Source: Cladochytrium replicatum (lineage: Eukaryota > Chytridiomycota > Chytridiomycetes > Cladochytriales > Cladochytriaceae). From it: a DNA stretch of 64,000 nucleotides. Made by a program: the position numbers and the translations under genes. The stretch lies in contig JAHLKD010000127.1 in NCBI GenBank assembly GCA_025526935.1, positions 62,001-126,000 of the forward strand, in the 5' to 3' direction. The notes under the pieces were generated by a model that was not told the origin of the DNA, did not search any database, and worked only from the letters and a program-made list of their open reading frames with translations. Below are positions 1-10,865 of the stretch, piece after piece (the first letter of the stretch is position 1; the number at the start of each line of letters is the position of its first letter).

Positions 1-52
1 TTTCATTCTTTATTGCCTAATAAGTGATGGACAGTGAGAAATCGAACGTAAC

Positions 53-621
53 TTAGTTCTTGCTCAGTACCGCAAGCTCCTCTTCAGTGAAATCGTTGTT
101 GATTCCGTACAACTCGCGAACTTCTTCAGCACTCTTGCTCATTATGGATTGCGCCAACGTCCTGCAAGCTGAAAGCGTGGAAAGACCATACAAAATTATA
201 CGCTCAGTTCTTCTTCGACGATGTTCCGCAATACTACAAACCAAGGTCAATTAAAGGTTTCATCTCGAGATGAGTCGCGGCGGAGATTAACTTGAAGAGG
301 GTGTCGTTATCCACATCCATGAATGTTTTGTCCCACTCATCGATATCCGCAAAAGATACCCGATCTTCAACGTACTGAGGGTCTCCCCGGTGGTGTTCAG
401 CGTAGGCGATCACTGGCTTGCGGTAAGACGCAGTTGCGCTGACAGGCTTAACGCGTACCTTTCTGGAAGATAAACGAGGATACGTTGAGTTCGAGAGCTT
501 TAGAACATGAACTTTCGCCAATCTCCTCACACTTCTTCTGAATGTAGAGAGACTGGCTCGCAATATCCCTTGGAATGCTGAAGGACTGGCCTTCCGAGGT
601 TAAGACATGGATGTGTGACAT
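53..621 (-). CDS. SKP1: SKP1, SCF ubiquitin ligase adaptor
   Basis: Exons 459-621, 242-412 and 53-168 (introns of 46 and 73 nt, both GT..AG and both phase 1) give 149 aa, close to the usual ~160 aa of SKP1. The start MSHIHVLT matches the SKP1 N-terminus; an upstream in-frame Met at 633 is less likely. The BTB/POZ part covers roughly residues 1-100. It is followed by the F-box-binding part with the hallmarks EWDKTFMDVD, ATHLEMKPLIDLACRTLA and GINNDFTEEE. In the family, SKP1 bridges CUL1 to F-box proteins in SCF E3 ligases in nucleus and cytosol. The protein ends shortly after the NDFTEEE motif and lacks the usual C-terminal WCEE-type residues, so the tail is slightly short. The F-box-like protein at 29.2 kb could be a partner, but nothing here shows it. 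Confidence 0.93.
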
Positions 622-786
622 ACTGTGCCGCAATTGTGGAAAATTTACAATTTAAGATGTAGAATGGCAGGATGTGCACGAAATAGTATATTGACACAAT
701 CAAGACGCTACTCGACAAAAAGTGAAAATCGAGCAAGGGAATGAAATATCAGCAACATTCAATGTTATTGACGCAACACACCAACC

Positions 787-1462
787 TTATTTTCCCTTCT
801 TCTCGGGGTTGGCAGACAACTTTGCCTTCTTCGTGCCCCTGAACTTCTTTGCCCTGTTCTTGCGCTCCTTGCGCTGTTTGCGGGCGGTCTTCTGTGACTC
901 CGCCATGCCCTTCCTCACCAATCGGTACTTCGGCTCAACCTTCTTCAGAGCGTCGAGGCTGTCGTAGACCGATGCGAACCCGGTGCTGCGTCCACCACCG
1001 AAGTGTGTGCGGAAACCAAAGACAGAGATGCTCTAGAGACAAATCCGTTCAGTCTTAATGCTGTTTACTTGAAACAAAAAATACCTGGGCGTCCGTCTTG
1101 TAGGTCTTAGCGAGCTTCTCCATGAGCTCCTGCTTGGAGACGTTTGGGCGGCCCGGGTGCAAGACCTCGAGGACCATCTGCTTACGGCTGAGAAGCCTGT
1201 TTGTAAGGAATTTGCGGGTGCGAATCGTGACACCGTCAGACTGATTAGGAGGTAGAACGATAAATTAGCACGGTTGAATTGGCCATTTGTCGAACAACGT
1301 CCAATTGAAAGTTAACAGTCTATAGAAACTATCGTCGCATAGAAAAATCGGACAGTCACGAGCTCCGCTTTCCAGTATCGCAAAAATCCCCGTTTCCACC
1401 GCAATTCTCTTCTGCACCGCTCTCTGTTCCGCCGTGTCGATCTCACGTCCTCGTCTTACCAT
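787..1462 (-). CDS. RPS24: Ribosomal protein eS24
   Basis: Exons 1460-1462, 1085-1240 and 787-1032 give 134 aa, the size of yeast Rps24. Exon 1 is only the ATG codon, followed by a strong donor (GTAAGA). The 219-nt first intron ends just before [11 protein letters not shown]; the second intron is 52 nt. Recognisable segments are [36 protein letters not shown] and the basic tail [15 protein letters not shown]. It is a component of the 40S small ribosomal subunit, needed for pre-rRNA processing and translation. The same intron directly after the start codon is known in budding yeast RPS24 genes, which supports the unusual gene start. Introns in ribosomal protein genes are often regulatory in fungi, but that is not shown here. 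Confidence 0.95.
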
Positions 1463-1864
1463 TTTGTGAATTGGTCTCAAGGGCAGTGGGACAGGCGGCT
1501 TAGCAGTTGTTTTCTTTCGTGTGGATGGGACGTGATGTGGCACAGCTAGGGTATGCCCTGGTTGTCGTGAAGCTGAACCATAGAAAATAGCAGACAGTAG
1601 CGAACAAGTCTGAGAGGAATTCACTACAAGTCAACTACATCCTTAGTTTCTGTCTCCACTATTTTCTAATAGTCCTTTGCAGTCTTGTATTTGACGGATA
1701 GATTATTCAGAGATCAAGGTCAATTTGAGCTGAGCATCAGGGACGGTATCAGACATAATTGCAACTTCATATAACTATTTCATTCTCATAATTATATGAA
1801 TTTTCTGTACAGTACTCTTCCGATCCAGCAACCTTCGAGAAAGACCGTCCCGTCCCTTAGTACT
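1463..1864. other. Intergenic, RPS24 upstream region
   Basis: This stretch lies between the RPS24 start codon and the 3' end of the first P450 gene. It should hold the RPS24 promoter and the P450 3' UTR. I see no conserved protein, RNA gene or repeat in it. Confidence 0.4.
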
Positions 1865-3903
1865 TCATTCAACAAGTGGCCGGAAGAACAACTTCATCCC
1901 AACCGGACGCAACAAGTTCGCGGGCCCAAACACATACCCATCCTTCCTCGTCTCTTCGCTCAATTCCACCCTAAACGCACGAATCATCATCGCCAGCACC
2001 ACACGTTGCTCCAAAAGCGACATCTGGATCCCCATGCACATCCGCAGTCCACTTCCAAATGGCATCCATCCCGATGCGGTCGCCGTTGCATCGGCAGACT
2101 CGTCAACGAGACCACCGCCCTTCTTGAGCCAGCGTTCGGGAATGAATCTCGTGGGATCAGGGAATACGTTTGGGTCGTAATGCATGTCCATGATGTTGGC
2201 GCGCACGATGGCTCCCTCTTTGATTGTGAAATTACGAATGCTGCCGTCTGGCATGGGAACGCGAATCGGTGTGTCTTCTGAGGCCACACGTAGGCCCGTG
2301 ATCGGAGCAGATGGATACAGTCTGTTTTATGACCGCAATGTGTTGATTTAGGGCCAGTGGAAAGAAATTCATAGGCGCTTACCTCATCGCTTCTTTGATC
2401 ACCGCATTGACGTAGCTACAATGTGCGAGTTGCTGGCTAAACGTTGAAAGGTCCACATTTTCGAGGAGAGCTTCGGACAACAAAGTTGGCTTGCCTGAAG
2501 CGCAAAAAAGCATCACTATGGAATATATATGAACTCATGAGTGCATACCGAAAACTCGGGTGACCTCCTCGCGTAACTTGTCCTGTTCGGTTGGATTTGC
2601 AGCAAGGAGATAGAATGCGGCAGCCAGAGCATTTGCAGTTGTATCGTGCTATCACTTCCAAGTTCAGGAACCACCACTATAAAGAAATGAAATTTAACGT
2701 ACCCCACTACACAACAAGAATATTGACATCAGTAAGACCAAGTCCATGACCCAAGTAACAACCATACTCACGCAACGAAGAAGACACCGATGTTGTCCAC
2801 AATTTCTTTCCGTGTCCACTTTTGCCCATTCACATCATTCTCAACAGCTTCAACCATCAAGTCAACTAAATCAGTGTCTTTCTTCTCATCAAGAACTCCA
2901 ATAGCCATAGACTCTCGCCTCACAGCGAACCGCTCGTCCACAATCTTCTCCATCATCCCTCGAAATTCTCGGGCAACCCTCCACGCTCGCTTGTTTCTTT
3001 CAAGTGGAAGCTTTGAAAAGTAAGGAATCACGACGTTGATCGGTTTCAAAGCGCTTTCCCTGCAAGAAAGATTTGGAAACCTATTGTCCCGGTTGGTTGC
3101 ATAACCATCACCCACATTAATTGATTCCAGATGTCGACATAGTGACCCGGCTTCAATTCATTGGCGTTAGTGATGTTGTCTTGAAGTTCAAGCGATTTAA
3201 AACTGAATGACAGCATCGCCGCACCGAGGACGTCGAGTGTGAGCCTCTGCATGAACGGGTACACGTTGAGCGGAACATCGGCGTGGTGCTTGTTGTGAAT
3301 CGACAAGATCAAGATCAGTTTGCTGACGCAGTTTACAAATGCGGGAACTCTGAATGGTTTTGCGAACGCAGGCCTTGTCACGCTCCTGTGCATTTGATAT
3401 TCCTAAAAAAAGCGACGAAGTGACAAGAATGAATCACATACTCGATTTACGCAGTTTCAAACCCACCTCCCCCACAGTACTTGCAACATTCTCACCAAAA
3501 AGGTAATAAGTGATGGTGGATTTGAATCCGATCAGCCTGGAGTTTCCAAAATCCAGCTTCGGGAAGCGCTCTTAAGTAAACGCAATTTTAAGGAGCAAGC
3601 GATGAACGGGGGGGATTACTTGCTGTTATCAAACTGGGTCCGAATAGCGTCAGGAGTGCACAAAGCCAGACAGCGGATCGGGCCAATCCAATCTTCATAG
3701 ATCTTGATATCTTCCTTACTCAAATGTCTGCGGATTCCGTCCTGGCGCTCAGGAAACGATTTTCCGCCGATCAGGTTGAAGTAAAGGGCTCTGAAGAAGC
3801 CAACTCTCTTAACGGGAGGATCAGAGAACGGTGGTGCCTTGTAATTCAGCACAAAGAGCAGCGAAGCGCCAATGACGGCAGTAATGATAGCGACAGTAAG
3901 CAT
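1865..3903 (-). CDS. Cytochrome P450 (paralogue 1)
   Basis: Exons in gene order: 3624-3903, 3467-3570, 3116-3402, 2772-3059, 2703-2706, 2549-2648, 2383-2494, 1865-2321. They encode 543 aa. The N-terminal hydrophobic anchor (about residues 3-20, AIITAVIGASLLFVL) suggests an ER membrane enzyme. Landmarks in order are the C-helix MHRSVTRPAF, I-helix FFVAGHDTTAN, K-helix KEAMR (ExxR), PERW, and the haem-Cys loop FGSGLRMCMG. It is expected to be a mono-oxygenase needing NADPH-P450 reductase; the substrate is unknown. Two splice features are unusual. Intron 1 needs a GC donor (GCAAGTAA) to keep frame, and exon 5 is only 4 nt (TGGG) and supplies the Gly of the AGxDT motif. All exon boundaries and phases match paralogue 2. 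A xenobiotic or secondary-metabolism role is inference. Confidence 0.93.
2703..2706 (-). other. 4-nt microexon in P450 paralogue 1
   Basis: The exon TGGG is flanked by a 65-nt intron ending GTAG and a 54-nt intron starting GTACGT. It completes an Ala codon and adds one Gly codon, restoring the I-helix motif VAGHDTT. Joining exon 4 directly to exon 6 would shift the frame. Confidence 0.85.
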
Positions 3904-4059
3904 GGCCGCGTCCCCCGGAGACCAGAATCGCGAGTTGGTTTTGAATCAGATCTGGTGGAGCTGTGCCCCCGTTCCAAAAAAATAACAATATTATTAGTGA
4001 TCACCAGGTCACCGAGGTGTGATCCATGATCCGATCACGATGGTATGGACGGAGTCATA

Positions 4060-4337
4060 ACAAACCAACGCGAATGGCACACAGCTCAGCTACTTGTCGA
4101 TCTGGGTTCGACCCAAACCAATCTTCGTAGATCTTTTGGTCCAGTACGCTTAGGTCGGCACGAATCTCATTCTGACGATTCGCAGACCTTTTGGCTAAAT
4201 AAGCTGAAGTAGAGCGCCGTGAAGAAGCTGATCTTTGCCTCCGGAGGGTTGGTGAACGGAGTTGACATTTTGTTCAGCTCGTACATCAGCAGTGCCCCAA
4301 TGATGAGTATAGCGATTGCCACAGTCGTTATGCCCAT
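4060..4337 (-). pseudogene. P450 first-exon remnant
   Basis: Read on the minus strand from 4337, the sequence resembles exon 1 of the neighbouring P450 genes. It has an anchor segment (TVAIAILIIGALL), then STPFTNPPEAKISFF, a frameshift near 4155-4180, then RQNEIRADLS and KIYEDWFG. An in-frame stop and the frameshift break it, and no later P450 exons follow before the 5' end of paralogue 1. It is probably the leftover of a third tandem copy. It is closer to paralogue 2 than to paralogue 1 over the readable part. Confidence 0.8.
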
Positions 4338-4744
4338 TTGTGTAACTTTGTTGTTGCTCCGAGAAATTTTTGCAGTTTATGAAGGGCTGATCATGGAAAG
4401 CTTGATCCCCCACACATTAAGCACTTTGTGGATCCTAACGGAGGTATGTCAGGAACGTACGGCTTAGGAACATGCTTATAGCTGAAACTGTCCAGTGTCT
4501 TTCTCGTTACCACACCTGTGTGATCCTGCCTGATCTGAATCTCAACCACAAAGGCCCTGATGACGAGAACGGCCTCGCCTGTAGACAACATTCAGTGCGA
4601 GATGGTGGTGCTGTCCTAGCAGTTATACGACCTTCCTTCAGTATCACGAGCACTCAAAAGCACTTCAAAATTCTCCAAAATTGTAGCATTCTTAATCCCA
4701 ACCAGAGGCGAAACTGATAATCATAGCATTTATTGCGAAACACT
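4338..4744. other. Intergenic between P450 copies
   Basis: This stretch lies upstream of the dead P450 exon and downstream of paralogue 2. No gene is recognisable. Short stretches recall the region upstream of paralogue 2 (about 6960-7010), as expected if it is the old promoter of the lost copy; that is inference. Confidence 0.35.
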
Positions 4745-6743
4745 TCAGCAAACCAGCGGCCGGAAGAACAGCTTCATCCCAAGAGGACGCAACAAGTTCG
4801 CCGGTCCAAACACATACCCATCCTTCCTCGTCGTCTCGCTCAGCTCAACCCTGAACGAACGGATCAACATCGCCAACACCATCCTCTGCTCCAGGAGCGA
4901 CATCTGGATTCCCATGCACATTCTCAGTCCGCCTCCAAACGGCATCCACCCTGAAGTGTTCGAGGCTGAAGTGTCTCCAGAGTCATCAAAGTTGCTTCCA
5001 CCTTTCTTGAGCCAGCGCTCGGGCATGAAGCGGGTCGGGTCGGGGAACACGTCTGGATCGTATTGCATGTCCATGATGTTGGCGCGCACAACGGCACCCT
5101 TTTTGATCGTGTAGGTGCGCACGCTGCCGTCGGGCATGGGAACTCGGATCGGCGTGTCTTCAGTCGCTACACGCAAGCCCGTGATTGGCACAGATGGGTA
5201 AAGACTAAATGTGATTGGTTACTTGAGGGTAGTAAGTGTAACTAATGTGACCATTACCGCATAGCCTCTTTGATCACACCGTTAACATAACCACATTGAG
5301 CTAGTTGGTGGCTAAAGTTCGAAAGATCCGCATTTTCAAAGACAGCGTCAGACATTGTCGCAGGCTTGCCTAAATTGTAATTAGTGAACAGCACGCATGG
5401 GCTCTACTGGGAACTCGTACCAAAAATGCCAGTGACTTCCGAACGAAGCTTGTCCTGCTCAATCGGATTTGCGGCCAAAAGGTAAAAGGCGGCTGCCAGA
5501 GCGTTGGCTGTAGTGTCGTGCTTTTCAGCAATGAGCAAAAAATGATGATTCAAATGGTCATGCTTCACATACCCCACTGCAAATTCAAAGATCAATAAAT
5601 GAAAAAGAGAATAATCAGCAATACTTACGCAACAAAGAAAACGGCAATGTTGTCCACGATTTCTTTCCGCGTCCACTTTTGTTCAGTCACCGAGTCATCT
5701 ACCGCCTCAACCATCAGGTCAACCAGATCCGTGTCCTTCTTCTCCTGAAGTAAACCGTCTCGCTTTTGCGCAATCCTCTCATCGACGATGTTCTCCATCA
5801 ATCCGCGGAACTCCCGGGCAACCTTCCACGCTCGCTTGTTGCTCTCAAGAGGGAGCTTTGGGTAGTAAGGTATGAGGATGTTGATTGGTTTCAACGCATT
5901 TTCCCTGTCGATAAAATGAGGATTGATTGGAAGGTTTTCGAGCATCACTCACATCAGTTCATTCCAAATGTCGACGTAACGTCCCGGTTTCAAATCAGAG
6001 GCGTTGGTGATCTTGTCCTCGGCTTCCAGCGACTTGAAGTTGAACGACAGCATCGCAGCACCAAGGACGTCCAGAGTCAGCCTCTGCATGAACGGGTACA
6101 CATCCACAGGAATATCGGCGTGGTGCTTGTCGTGTGTTGCCAAGATCTTGACTAATTTGCTGACGCAGCTGACGAACGAAGGTACGCGGAAAGGTTTCGA
6201 GAAAGCAGGCCGCGTCACACTCCTGTGTAGCTGGTATTCCTATGAAGATGAGAAAGATCAACGCAACTCAGTGTCATGGTGCATGTCAGACCTACCTCCC
6301 CAACAGCGCCAACGACATTCTCACCGAACAGATAGTACGAAAATGAGGATTTGAAACCAATCAGACGTGTGTTCGCGATTCCGAGCTTTGGAAAGCGCTC
6401 TGAGAAGACAGAAGGTAATGAGCATGCCCCGATTGGAAAGTACACAGCATCACCCACTGTTGTCGAACTGGGTTCGAATTGCTTCGGGGGTAGTCACGGA
6501 CAGAACTCGAATCGGACCAATCCAATCCTCGTAAATCTTTTTGTCCGCCGCGCTCAGTTTTGCACGAATGTCATTCTGACGCTCCGGGAACGCTTTTCGG
6601 TCAATCAGGTTGTAATAGAGGGCTCTGAAGAAGCTGATCTTTGCCACCGGGGGGTCTGTGAAAGGGGTTGACCTTTTGTTCAGCACGAAGAGAACCAATG
6701 CACCGATGATGAGGGTAGCGATTGCTGCTGTCGCGATGGCCAT
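4745..6743 (-). CDS. Cytochrome P450 (paralogue 2)
   Basis: Exons in gene order: 6458-6743, 6296-6399, 5953-6239, 5629-5904, 5573-5576, 5421-5520, 5258-5369, 4745-5204. They encode 542 aa. Exons 2, 3, 5, 6 and 7 have exactly the lengths of those in paralogue 1 (104, 287, 4, 100 and 112 nt), so this is a tandem duplicate. Motifs are the membrane anchor near residues 3-21, a P450 C-helix LHRSVTRPAF, I-helix FFVAGHDTTAN, KEAMR, PERW and haem loop FGGGLRMCMG. The same 4-nt exon TGGG supplies the I-helix Gly. Intron 1 uses an ordinary GT donor where paralogue 1 has GC. It is a haem mono-oxygenase, probably ER-anchored, of unknown substrate. Confidence 0.94.
5573..5576 (-). other. 4-nt microexon in P450 paralogue 2
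   Basis: The exon TGGG is flanked by two 52-nt introns, one ending TTTGCAG and one starting GTATGTG. It has the same position, sequence and phase as in paralogue 1 and is needed to encode VAGHDTT in frame. Confidence 0.88.
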
Positions 6744-7051
6744 TTCTTAGAGACTTTGCTGTGGACCTCCGGGTTCTTTTCCTTTACTCCGAGGTGGTTT
6801 ATAAATAAATGTCCGGTCGTGGATCGCGTGACGTGCCCCCTTGGAGTTTTGTGGTTTTTTGGCTCCGAGCGGAAGTGAATCCCAGGGACGGCTCGGGGTG
6901 AGGACGTGCCATGCAGATCATTGGCTTGGTCGCCCTACTGCACAGCTGTGTATACATCGGAACAGTGCTATTCTCCTTCTACTGGTACTGTGATCTCAAT
7001 CTCGACAATGATCTATTAAAACTGCAGCAAAGTCCCATCAACTCCCACCAT
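6744..7051. promoter_or_regulatory. P450 paralogue 2 upstream region
   Basis: This 308-bp gap lies between the P450 paralogue 2 start and the 3' end of NAA15. On the minus strand there is a TATAAA at 6798-6803, about 55 nt upstream of the ATG, a candidate TATA element. No coding sequence was recognised. Confidence 0.35.
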
Positions 7052-10000
7052 TCATGCTTCCTTGAAGTACGTACACAGCGGCCAAGCCGACTTGCTCCGC
7101 TCGGCAAATCGCTGAGCAATCTCTCGGAACTCCACCGCCATCTCTCCATGCACCTCAACTGCCTCCTAAAAGACAGCTCGAAAAGTTAGACAGTTCGTAC
7201 ACAAAAGTACTGGATCCCACCTGAAGCTCCACGGTGGATTTCAGGGTATCCCATCCACCTGCAGGTTGAAGCACCCACTTCTTCTCCTCGGCATCCAAAA
7301 TCTTCTTCGCAGCAGCTTCGTCTTCGATCAATTTGAGCTCTTTTGCGACGATAACGGCAGCGCGCGGCGAGTCACGTCCGGCAGCGACGCTTTGCTTCCA
7401 AAACTCGCGAATGTGTCCAGGAACATCGGTACTCCCGCTGAGCAACGAGGACGGGTAGATCTCGGGAAGTGTCGATTCAATCACTTCGACCACAGCTGGT
7501 GAAACAGAAGAATTCGCGATTGCCGCTTTGTATGCCTTGTAGAAAGACAATTCAGCACGGAGAACTTGTGCGTCCGGCTGAGGAGAAAGAGCCTTTGCAC
7601 GCAAAAGGGCTCTAATGGCGAGAATGAACTTGCCTACAGATGGCATGTTAAGTTTTGTTACAGATTTATCCCAGGTTGGCGGTGGTATCCTACTTCGCTT
7701 CACATTCACAAGAGCACTCAAGATCCAGGCCTCAAAGTTTAATGGCGACATGTCGTTAACAGGCTTCAAAAATTTTCGCGCCTCGTTGAGGTAGTCTACA
7801 CTCGGGTCGGTAAGTTTGTTTCCCTCCGGATCTTCGTCCACTGGAGCAGCCTGGACCCCTTTCTTTTGCGCAGGCTGTATTGTCTGTGCATTCTTATCTC
7901 CTTGCTTGTCGGTAGCGGATGTGGGGCGGCTGTGGGAACCAGGGGTGCCGCTTGGGGTGTTGGATTTCTCCGCAGCTTGAAGCTCGGCCTTTCGCGCTTT
8001 CCTCTGTGCCTTCTTCAGCTCCGAAGAGGAAAGATTTTCTAAAACAAAGAATTAGCATAGAACCGAAGGAATAAAATAGATTAATCTCGACTAACGGGCA
8101 TCCTCCTGCGCTTTCTTCTCGGCCTCACTCGGCCCAGCCTCTTTCAATTCCCAAAGCTTCACGTAGAGCTTCGCAGCGGACAACGCGGCACGGGTGTAGA
8201 ACGGTTGGTCGCGCAGTCTGTCTTCGAGGCGCACAAGCTCGACGTACGAGCGAAGGGTGCCTTTCCGTGGGGAGTAGCTGTGGAAATCAAACTGGTCGTC
8301 GTAAATGTCCGAAAAGTGGCGGTCGATCTGATGCAGGTGCTTCAGTGCCCGTCCGTAGCGCTTTGCACGGTTGTAGGCGGACGCGGATTCGTAGGCGAAC
8401 CAAATGCATTGCATGTCCACGAGATCACCAAGAGGATCGGGTGATTCTGCCTGATTGGACGCGATCAAAATTTTCTTCATTCGTAGCGATCGACAACCAA
8501 TTAAGATTTACCTTTGTGAACAGCGTGATGGTTTGCTCTGCCCGTTCCACCTGCCCAGCTCGGAGCATGTACTTTGTGCACTTTGAGTTGATGAACCGAT
8601 CTTGCAAGTCCAGTTCCCTCCCGAAATTGATCGTGGTCACAGCCTCATCCAAATCTCCTGCATGCTAACAAATACAGACTGTGAGCCGAGCTCACCTACA
8701 ACTTTGTAATGCAACAAACCTTGTATATCCTGGCTTTCATCATGTAAAGTTCAACCAGCGTCGGTGTGTGCTCGATTGCTCGGTTGATGTACTCGAGCGC
8801 ACGAGTGGGGTTCCGCTTCAAATCAAAGTGCTGAGCAAGGAAGTAGAGCACCCACATCACCGTGGTGGGGAACTCTCCACGTGAGTCGTGGTACTTGTGT
8901 GAATCCTCCTCCCCTGTAAACAAACTAAGACCACCTGCCATCAATCAAGAAAATTGGCTACCATCAACACGTAGTGGGAAGCTGTTTCTCTCCTCCATAG
9001 ACTCCAGATAAGACAGCACCAAATCTTCGATGATCTGCGCCTTTTCGGGGCTAGCACGGTAGATGTCTTTCAAGCTGACGAAAAGTGATGGAACACCTTT
9101 GCGCAAGTTGGATCGCAACACAACATCCACTTTTGATTTGAAATCATCGCCTGAGGAAATGGAAAAAATGGTCAGGGTCGTTTCTACAGTCTCGCAACAA
9201 CAAGTCTACCTGAAATATGGGCAAGTGGAACACGGGCAATAACTGCGGAACGAGGATATTGCGACGCCAGCTCCGCATGAAGCTCGAGCCACTTCGGCAA
9301 TACCTCCTCAGTGATCTCTATAATCGTTTTTGTTTGTTGAATTGATGCATCATCATAAGAATATATATCTGAACTACCTCCATCAAGTCCGAGGCAAGTG
9401 TAAAGACCTTTTAGGTATGCCGTGCAATCAGGGTTAAGTTTCAGAAGGCCGCGGTACACCTGCTCAGCATCCGATATCCGGCCAAGCTTAACAAGCAGGC
9501 GCGCTAGAGCCGCCACCACATAAATTTGATAATTCTCAATGAATGAGCAACCACCAACCGTTGATCTCCCTATACGTCAATTTATCCAGAATTTTCTTTT
9601 CATTTGCTTCAAGATCGTCGAGTGCGCGTTGAAAGTCGCCTGTCTCCTCAATGATCATATTGCGGTACAACATCATCTCGCTCTGCTCAAAGTCGAAGGT
9701 GTTCCCATCCTGCGAGTCCTGATTTGATAGTAATATGTCAGAACACATAAAACTTGCCCCCCAAAATTCCAAATTTGCACCTTCAGAGTCTCTTCAAAGG
9801 AAGTGAGGATTTTCTCTGCGGTATCCAATTTCCCCAGCAGATGGTACGCAATTGCCAAGCTAACCCAGTTCATCCTCTGTGCGGCCCTCAGCTTAAATAG
9901 CTGATATCTGGAGTCCTACAAAGGAACAGTGATCCACTCAGAAGAACGAGTTCTTAATTCCCACCACGTAGTCATTGCAACCTACCACAAACCCTTCGTA

Positions 10001-10571
10001 GTTCCGCATCTGAATCTGCAACAAGGACAGGTCCCGAATAATCTGAACGTTCTCCTTGTCGAATTTCAGCGCGTTGATATAGCACTTGATAGCCTCGTCA
10101 TAGTTTTTATCCCCCCGGTGAAGCAATCCGTACACATGCCAGCCTTTAGTTCCAAAGTAAGTGGGAAGTCTAATTCAGACATATGTTGACGGATCTGGCT
10201 ACTCCAGCGATAGCTTACAGATGTGACTTCTGAGGTCATTCTTCAACCCTTTCTTGATGAACTCGTGAGCTTCCTCCTTCCGGTCAACATGGCTCAAAAA
10301 TAATCCTTTCATCACCAAAGTCTCTCCGTGCTCAGGAAACTTTTTGAGAATCTGCTCTGCATTTTTGAGGCCTTTGCGATACTGCTTGTGTTCGTAGAAT
10401 TTCTGTAAATCGAACAAAACAAATCGTCCGCGAAACAACCGAAGAGATAAATGAATGAGTCATCGATGGTGGTGATGGTTACTGTTGAAACCTCACCAGG
10501 ATTGATTTGAAGATGGCGGATTCCTTCGAAGGGAGTTCGCGATTTGTCGGAACGGGTGCTACTGGGGCCAT
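7052..10571 (-). CDS. NAA15: NatA auxiliary subunit NAA15 (NAT1)
   Basis: Thirteen exons, in gene order: 10497-10571, 10219-10402, 9986-10143, 9781-9915, 9559-9718, 9378-9503, 9210-9317, 8962-9150, 8720-8913, 8512-8664, 8096-8450, 7221-8038, 7052-7165. They encode 922 aa, slightly longer than human NAA15. The introns are 48-94 nt. The protein is a TPR superhelix. Family-specific stretches include [88 protein letters not shown] and [10 protein letters not shown] Lys/Ala-rich stretch ([16 protein letters not shown]) around residues 600-620 precedes the C-terminal TPRs. NAA15 anchors catalytic NAA10 on the ribosome for co-translational N-terminal acetylation. No catalytic domain is expected or seen. 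It is divergently arranged with UBA2. Confidence 0.95.
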
Positions 10572-10865
10572 TTCGTTTTCGCTTCGAGGAGAAAGATCGA
10601 CGATGCGGGAGTGTCCGATTCACGGATGTTCCAAACGGAAGTGCGTGAAGGATGTTTTTTGTCGTCACAGCAAACAACGCGTGAGGTGAATGAAAAATGG
10701 ACTTGTGAGCTAGAAATCCTGGGGACAGTAGATTGTTCGCAAGAATGCTGGCAGATAATCATCGCTCGTCGTTGGTCGTTGCCTTATTCGATGTACAAAC
10801 AATGAGCACTATTTTTTACGACCATTTTCATCCATACTACCGTGTGGCTTAGTGTCCACTTTGCT
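10572..10865. promoter_or_regulatory. Shared NAA15/UBA2 divergent promoter region
   Basis: The 294 bp between the NAA15 start (minus) and the UBA2 start (plus) must hold both promoters. No clear TATA box or other element was found. An upstream in-frame ATG at 10842 could extend UBA2 by eight residues. Confidence 0.5.

Noticed and set aside
53-621. Elongin C rather than SKP1
   Set aside because: The C-terminal NDFTEEE block and the EWDKTF segment are SKP1-specific; Elongin C is shorter and lacks them.
1265-1624. Minus-strand frame upstream of RPS24
   Set aside because: It overlaps the RPS24 first intron and start, with no family resemblance.
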